A DNA stretch of 20,308 nucleotides from a virus. The notes beneath the pieces were generated by a model. It ran no database searches. It saw only the letters and a list, made by a program, of their open reading frames with translations, and was not told where the DNA came from. The DNA is taken from IMG/VR virus record IMGVR_UViG_3300017717_000122, positions 1 through 20,308 of that record; one strand, 5' to 3'. Shown here piece after piece: positions 17,201 through 20,308 of the stretch (its first letter is position 1; each line of letters opens with the position of its first letter). The position numbers and the translations under genes were made by a program.

Positions 17201-17828
17201 AACTAACGCTGTACATGGCTCTTTAAACAGATTATTAACTGGCGCATATAGTGCGGGTGAACTTGATACTATATATAGTAGTCAGATAAGAGCAAGTGAA
17301 TCAGATAGTTCAAGAATACATCCACCAAACTCATACCATGTTGGTGTGGCTTGGTCTGCAAATTATAGATATCATGTAGAGGCGGGGACATTTAGTACTA
17401 CTGGCTCATGGGAATATGAATTAGCCGCACCTAATAATTTTGGACACAGAAATCTTGACTCTAACGGAAAAGATCATACTGGGTTTAATATGAACAGAAC
17501 CACAGAAAACGACCCTCAAAATGCGGGCAGGGGCTATAGAGATTTCTATATTAAAATTGCGAACCCTAAGTATTTAACATTGGGCAAAAAGGTGTATATA
17601 GCTAAAACTGGCTTCAGTAGAGCGGACTTCAACAGTTATGGTATAATTGTTACCCTAGAACCAGATACAGCAACTACTACTGATATAGTAGTAAGATTTT
17701 TCGCTAAGGCGAACCCGTATGCGACTTCATCGACTGACGGTAGCTTCACATCAGGTTTATCTGGACCGGAAGCAGGAAAATTATCGATAATAGATGATTT
17801 TATATTATCGCAAGGACTTATTAAATAG
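14262..17828 (+). CDS. Long tail fibre / host-contact protein with beta-helix region
   Basis: The 1188-residue protein starts with MAKKFTELLPIEALTNDDIIAIVDD style sequence, a common attachment-type N-terminus of marine phage fibres. Residues of roughly 545-665 look like a right-handed beta-helix: GIDFDGNNRNQ at 546-556, then successive short strands each ending in Asn or Gly, such as CLIQNCRIRNL, IVTGNIIQNF and VITNNVIKNL. A TYEIVDVGNTDW module starts at 811, followed by a Gly-rich beta region. The C-terminal part is rich in aromatic and polar residues and may be the receptor-binding tip. Beta-helices in phage fibres often bind or cleave surface glycans, but no catalytic residues could be assigned. 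It is preceded by a late promoter and has its own ribosome site, so it begins a new transcription unit. Tail-fibre role is likely; enzymatic activity is unproven. Confidence 0.8.
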   Translation: MAKKFTELLPIEALTNDDIIAIVDDGSSNSRKITAEQISDYVYKIEVVGDSTNLASIKQALNGSNNTSNGLRASQLFHQGLYRDSSYFLNYNNLDGRPATILNNGQLVNTENYTSLKTETGAQRASLRVRDASGSGASPAQVTADHIAAGVINQFYTDTKVNARIDAKFGDLFNQYSSTFDGGNTQDSLEDVKAEWVTDTNSATTSQIIKITDPEELTLNAYKVGQVLRVYGGHRPLTGVPTVALSSAPSATVNAENGAFILNPSASSKLTLKYKLAYFDLRNGRIGPRSTTGTFDITLTTQTETTTVQDIRNAFNTSNFVSFNIDGAPSNVGLLVYRQEGGSGAFELVSIAGPKDTGNNSGWRDYYNFDFTDWSGKNPDNNAFLPEQDKLIGGRSVIHFPQQLAAGSLNDGVTYVGWSDVSIKTVGDRNAGGEFRLEINEDDVIINGTADKTCYLMHNDTNKLQSAIDSKAEKNQRSLNLNAKTYNVSHIRMPSKFGLTGVTGITKIKKLPHSGFISGTGSYANYAIQGVASGDGFGTELISLIGIDFDGNNRNQYLLGEDNTFIDFGVQSTGCLIQNCRIRNLVGEGINASSPTEFKLLTSEIADSGVTDRHEFSPLTIDDGINTIVTGNIIQNFTNFIDASVTRQGVITNNVIKNLTGNIQDGEEETDLGSAIFTYGSTFLLSSPNVLMGPSNEFLSAPDILNSEYDAVNILRSNLQQQANSPAGYYTSDEFVYQENGTVFDLSQDSVNETQGGTVLYRTNLIRKLGNASNSAEEVYGNLVGPGARDIRNNEFSAPQVQNFGLVQDETYEIVDVGNTDWSRIGAIGNIAGQSFVYNGQPLYAYDGTNTNSTLATTGTCSPGYAVGYVDRGLTPVTFAIITNGVVAGADNSLNGLVVGDKVSVGFKPNGATGSPDAVPGVYAVTAVNGNGTGFTVESGVGDGNTAHLTMHKVGFQPRIQFNNILTDVARDRGQFKFEITNAVHGSLNRLLTGAYSAGELDTIYSSQIRASESDSSRIHPPNSYHVGVAWSANYRYHVEAGTFSTTGSWEYELAAPNNFGHRNLDSNGKDHTGFNMNRTTENDPQNAGRGYRDFYIKIANPKYLTLGKKVYIAKTGFSRADFNSYGIIVTLEPDTATTTDIVVRFFAKANPYATSSTDGSFTSGLSGPEAGKLSIIDDFILSQGLIK

Positions 17829-17830
17829 GA
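17827..17830 (+). promoter_or_regulatory. Ribosome binding site overlapping the upstream stop
   Basis: AGGA overlaps the TAG stop of the beta-helix fibre gene (17826-17828) and lies 7 bases before the ATG at 17838. This fixes that start and suggests coupled translation of the two proteins. Confidence 0.6.
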
Positions 17831-17837
17831 AAAATAA

Positions 17838-20308
17838 ATGTCAAGTATATCAAGTATCAACAGTAACTCGTCAGTAATTAATGTAGGTAGAACCACGCCG
17901 GTTTCACCTGGCTCCCAAACAGCAGACAAATCTATACCTGTTGTAATGGCTTCTGATCAATCTGCAATCCCAGTAGAAGAGCAAAACAAGGTACAATCTG
18001 AAGTTGCACTATCGCTTCTAGGTATTCCAAGAGCAGAAGTTGCACTAGGTATCTTTGCTGATGTAAACACTTATGATGTTAACCCGTCTGAGTGGTCGAT
18101 GAAGCCAGCATATCATGTCAATGGTGATGGGGTTAAGCATCTACCCACAGAGGCGGGCGCACTTGTAGAAGCATCAAGAAACAAGACAGCAGTACTGACA
18201 TCTAAGCGTTTCTTCAGATATCAACCTGGTCGTGTATCTGCGGCTACATTTGGTATTAAGAGTTCTGTATCTGTTGCAGACTTTGCAGAAAATCCAGTTA
18301 TTCGTAAGTATGGTATTTACGATAAGTATGATGGTTATTATTGGGAAACTCGAAACAATGGTAAAGAAGACAACTTTGGTGTTGTAAGAAGAACACAGTC
18401 ACTACAATATTCCCCAGTAAGTCCTTATGGTCTGGCAGGTATAACACCAAGACGAGGTGAAGATAATCTGGGCGATGAAAATGCGCCTACTATAGACAAT
18501 AATCAATTAGATGATTATAGAATTGTTGGTCTTGGTGCGGCAGAGGGCTCTGAGGTTCTAGGCGACTTTATAAGTGATAGAAAAATATTGACAGAATTGC
18601 GTTACGAGTTCATAGACGCAGTTTTGGCTAGAGCGTTCGCAGATATTGGTAATGGTGGTAACTTAACAGCCACTAGTGTTACGATTCATAAAGGTACTAC
18701 TACAGATGCGGCTGCCGCTCAAATTAGTCTGAATACAACATCAGGCTTTTATAATGATCTTGCATTTGCATATAATGAGTCCATAGGAAAACTCGGCTAT
18801 TTGACTGGCGAGCAAATGGAAGCTAAATGTAAGCGTGACCTAGACTACTGGATTGGTAACTTCTTATTAGATTTAAAATGGGGTGGTACTGCACACACTA
18901 AATGGAATACAACAAACTTCGGTATAACAACTGGTACTTCAAATGGTACATGGCAAGTAGGGCAGTCAGTAGGTGTATTCCCAAATATCAGTCTATTCGA
19001 AGGTCCAATTCATGCGGCAATGTATGACGAACTTAACTCTGGTACTGGTGTTCTTGCGGCGGCTGGCTTGAGTGATGCGGCTGAAACTAAGTTAAAGAGT
19101 TTGGTTCAATCAGTAATTCAAGTAGCATTCCCTGTCAATGGAACAAATCCAACTGCATTTGTTCCACAAATTCCGACTTCTAGTGACTACGGCACACGAG
19201 GTGCATTAGACACATTCTATGATGTTAAGAGAAACTTTTGGTCATATTATGTAACTACGAAAAAAGCACCGATACCTTTAAGTCAAGTTCAGCCGAATAA
19301 AACTTACACAGTTCTTACTGGTGGTGGTTCAGGGCAAAATACTTACGGCGGAACTGATAGTGCTATAACTGATTTCCAAGCGGCATCGGCAGAATTTAAT
19401 GCTCAAACATTAGCTGATAATGTGTACCCCGGTCGAGTTTTCTCTACAGTAGGCACTCTGCCAGGTACACCTACTGCGGGTGATGATGAAGCACAAGTGT
19501 TAGAACTTATTACTTATACTATGGCGGCGAAAGGCTCATCATCAAATTCTACCAGTACATCGGTTACCAGTAATGCGTTAAGATTGTTTGATAGCCTAAC
19601 TCAAGCTGAAGTAGAACAAGTTATCAAAGATAAGTGTCAGCGTGATGTTGGCTATATCATCGATGGATATAAGAATGATCTGATTGGTGGTGGTGATGCA
19701 GAAACAACATATAACATGCATATGTTTTGCAGAGGTACTGGCATGTCAGTATACTCTCAAAGAAACTCTGACGGTTCATTAACTGAGCCAGATAGACACG
19801 GTGTTCTTAAAGGTATAATACAAAAAGACTTGACTTCTTTCGGCGCAGATACTGCACAAATTGCGAAACAAAATGATCTTGCTCAGAGAGTAGTTAATAA
19901 CTTCACAAACGAAGACATTAAAACAATGTCTGTTGGTAATAGACCATTCCCAGGTAACTTGATCACTCTTCGTGATGGTCTTGTTCATGTTCATGCGGGT
20001 GTCTATGACCCGTCTCTACTTAAAGACGCTAAACCAACAAAGACAATAGCTACTAACACTGCTAATCAAGATGCTGGGTATGTAAACAGAGTGGCAACTC
20101 AATTTAAATTGACAGAAGGTAATGTTACTTTTGGTCAACATGTTAAAATTAGTTGGTCTGGTGGTGACGATGAAATTCAAATACAAGCCGCATCTCCAGA
20201 ACTTGTTAAAATACACAAGGGAGAAGTGCTTCGAGTTAGAAGAGTACTTGGACCTAAGGGTAATGAGTTTACATTAGTAAAAGCTGATGGCACTAATTTC
20301 AATGAAAC
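17838..20308 (+). CDS. Long virion structural protein, 3' end outside window
   Basis: The frame runs without a stop from ATG 17838 to the window edge: 823 residues are visible and the protein continues. The N-terminus has SIPVVMASDQSAIPVEEQ (32-49), a phrase I recall from many phage structural proteins. SEVALSLLGI and a DVNTYDVNPSEW stretch follow (54-86), then RFFRYQPGRVSAATFGIKS from residue 124, all reminiscent of large cyanophage virion proteins. Two copies of a helical C-x-R-D motif lie at Cys331 and Cys600. Later come NRPFPGNLITLRDGLVHVHA and GVYDPSLLKD. No signal peptide or membrane segment is seen. It follows the fibre gene by 9 bases behind AGGA, so the pair are probably co-translated and may form one fibre or adhesin complex (inference). 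Structural role is likely; exact function is unknown. Confidence 0.8.
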   Translation, partial: MSSISSINSNSSVINVGRTTPVSPGSQTADKSIPVVMASDQSAIPVEEQNKVQSEVALSLLGIPRAEVALGIFADVNTYDVNPSEWSMKPAYHVNGDGVKHLPTEAGALVEASRNKTAVLTSKRFFRYQPGRVSAATFGIKSSVSVADFAENPVIRKYGIYDKYDGYYWETRNNGKEDNFGVVRRTQSLQYSPVSPYGLAGITPRRGEDNLGDENAPTIDNNQLDDYRIVGLGAAEGSEVLGDFISDRKILTELRYEFIDAVLARAFADIGNGGNLTATSVTIHKGTTTDAAAAQISLNTTSGFYNDLAFAYNESIGKLGYLTGEQMEAKCKRDLDYWIGNFLLDLKWGGTAHTKWNTTNFGITTGTSNGTWQVGQSVGVFPNISLFEGPIHAAMYDELNSGTGVLAAAGLSDAAETKLKSLVQSVIQVAFPVNGTNPTAFVPQIPTSSDYGTRGALDTFYDVKRNFWSYYVTTKKAPIPLSQVQPNKTYTVLTGGGSGQNTYGGTDSAITDFQAASAEFNAQTLADNVYPGRVFSTVGTLPGTPTAGDDEAQVLELITYTMAAKGSSSNSTSTSVTSNALRLFDSLTQAEVEQVIKDKCQRDVGYIIDGYKNDLIGGGDAETTYNMHMFCRGTGMSVYSQRNSDGSLTEPDRHGVLKGIIQKDLTSFGADTAQIAKQNDLAQRVVNNFTNEDIKTMSVGNRPFPGNLITLRDGLVHVHAGVYDPSLLKDAKPTKTIATNTANQDAGYVNRVATQFKLTEGNVTFGQHVKISWSGGDDEIQIQAASPELVKIHKGEVLRVRRVLGPKGNEFTLVKADGTNFNE
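18828..18887 (+). repeat. C-x-R-D helical motif, copy 1
   Basis: Residues 331-350 of the last protein read CKRDLDYWIGNFLLDLKWGG. They align without gaps with residues 600-619, with 9 of 20 positions identical (C, R, D, Y, I, D, L, G, G). Similar C-x-R-D-x-x-x-I-x-D sequences are, from memory, common in marine phage structural proteins. Confidence 0.7.
19635..19694 (+). repeat. C-x-R-D helical motif, copy 2
   Basis: Residues 600-619 read CQRDVGYIIDGYKNDLIGGG, the second copy of the motif, 269 residues after the first. This copy is closer to the general form I recall (C-x-RDVGYIID). Confidence 0.7.

Overview
The window is a densely packed, AT-rich block of late structural genes from a T4-like (myovirus-type, contractile-tail) bacteriophage, most likely marine. 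All eight genes lie on the + strand, gaps are 45 bases or less, and several stops and starts overlap. The best anchor is a clear homologue of the T4 baseplate wedge protein gp8. Around it are very long beta-rich proteins of the kind known from cyanophages and pelagiphages (a DUF4815-type protein, a YHYH-domain protein, a tail-collar fibre and a beta-helix fibre). No photosynthesis, tRNA, integrase or lysis genes are visible, so the host (cyanobacterium, SAR11-like or other) cannot be fixed from this window.

Layout. 1-3459: 3' part of a giant baseplate/tail protein (T4 gene 7 position) carrying a cupredoxin-like copper-site domain and a compact, probably helical, Trp-rich central domain. 3459-4445: YHYH-domain protein. 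4462-6420: gp8-like baseplate wedge. 6437-12394: 1985-residue DUF4815-type structural protein with a striking Arg/Tyr-rich insert. 12394-12579: 61-residue coiled-coil protein. 12576-14216: fibre ending in a tail-collar domain with an HxH metal site. 14217-14261: the longest gap, holding an exact T4-type late promoter element (TATAAATA) and a ribosome binding site. 14262-17828: long fibre with a right-handed beta-helix region. 17838 to the window end: a further long virion protein, cut off by the edge, with two copies of a C-x-R-D motif.

How they work together (inference from gene order and family knowledge): the first four genes would build the baseplate wedge and its decorations. The coiled-coil protein and the collar fibre are translationally coupled to the end of the wedge block. 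The last two genes, behind their own late promoter, would supply host-contact fibres or fibre-attachment proteins. Points most worth a second look are the copper-type domain next to a YHYH protein in a tail cassette, the Arg/Tyr-rich insert, and small modules shared between or repeated within the long proteins. No stretch over 300 bases lacks a gene, and no terminator, RNA gene, CRISPR array or mobile element was seen.
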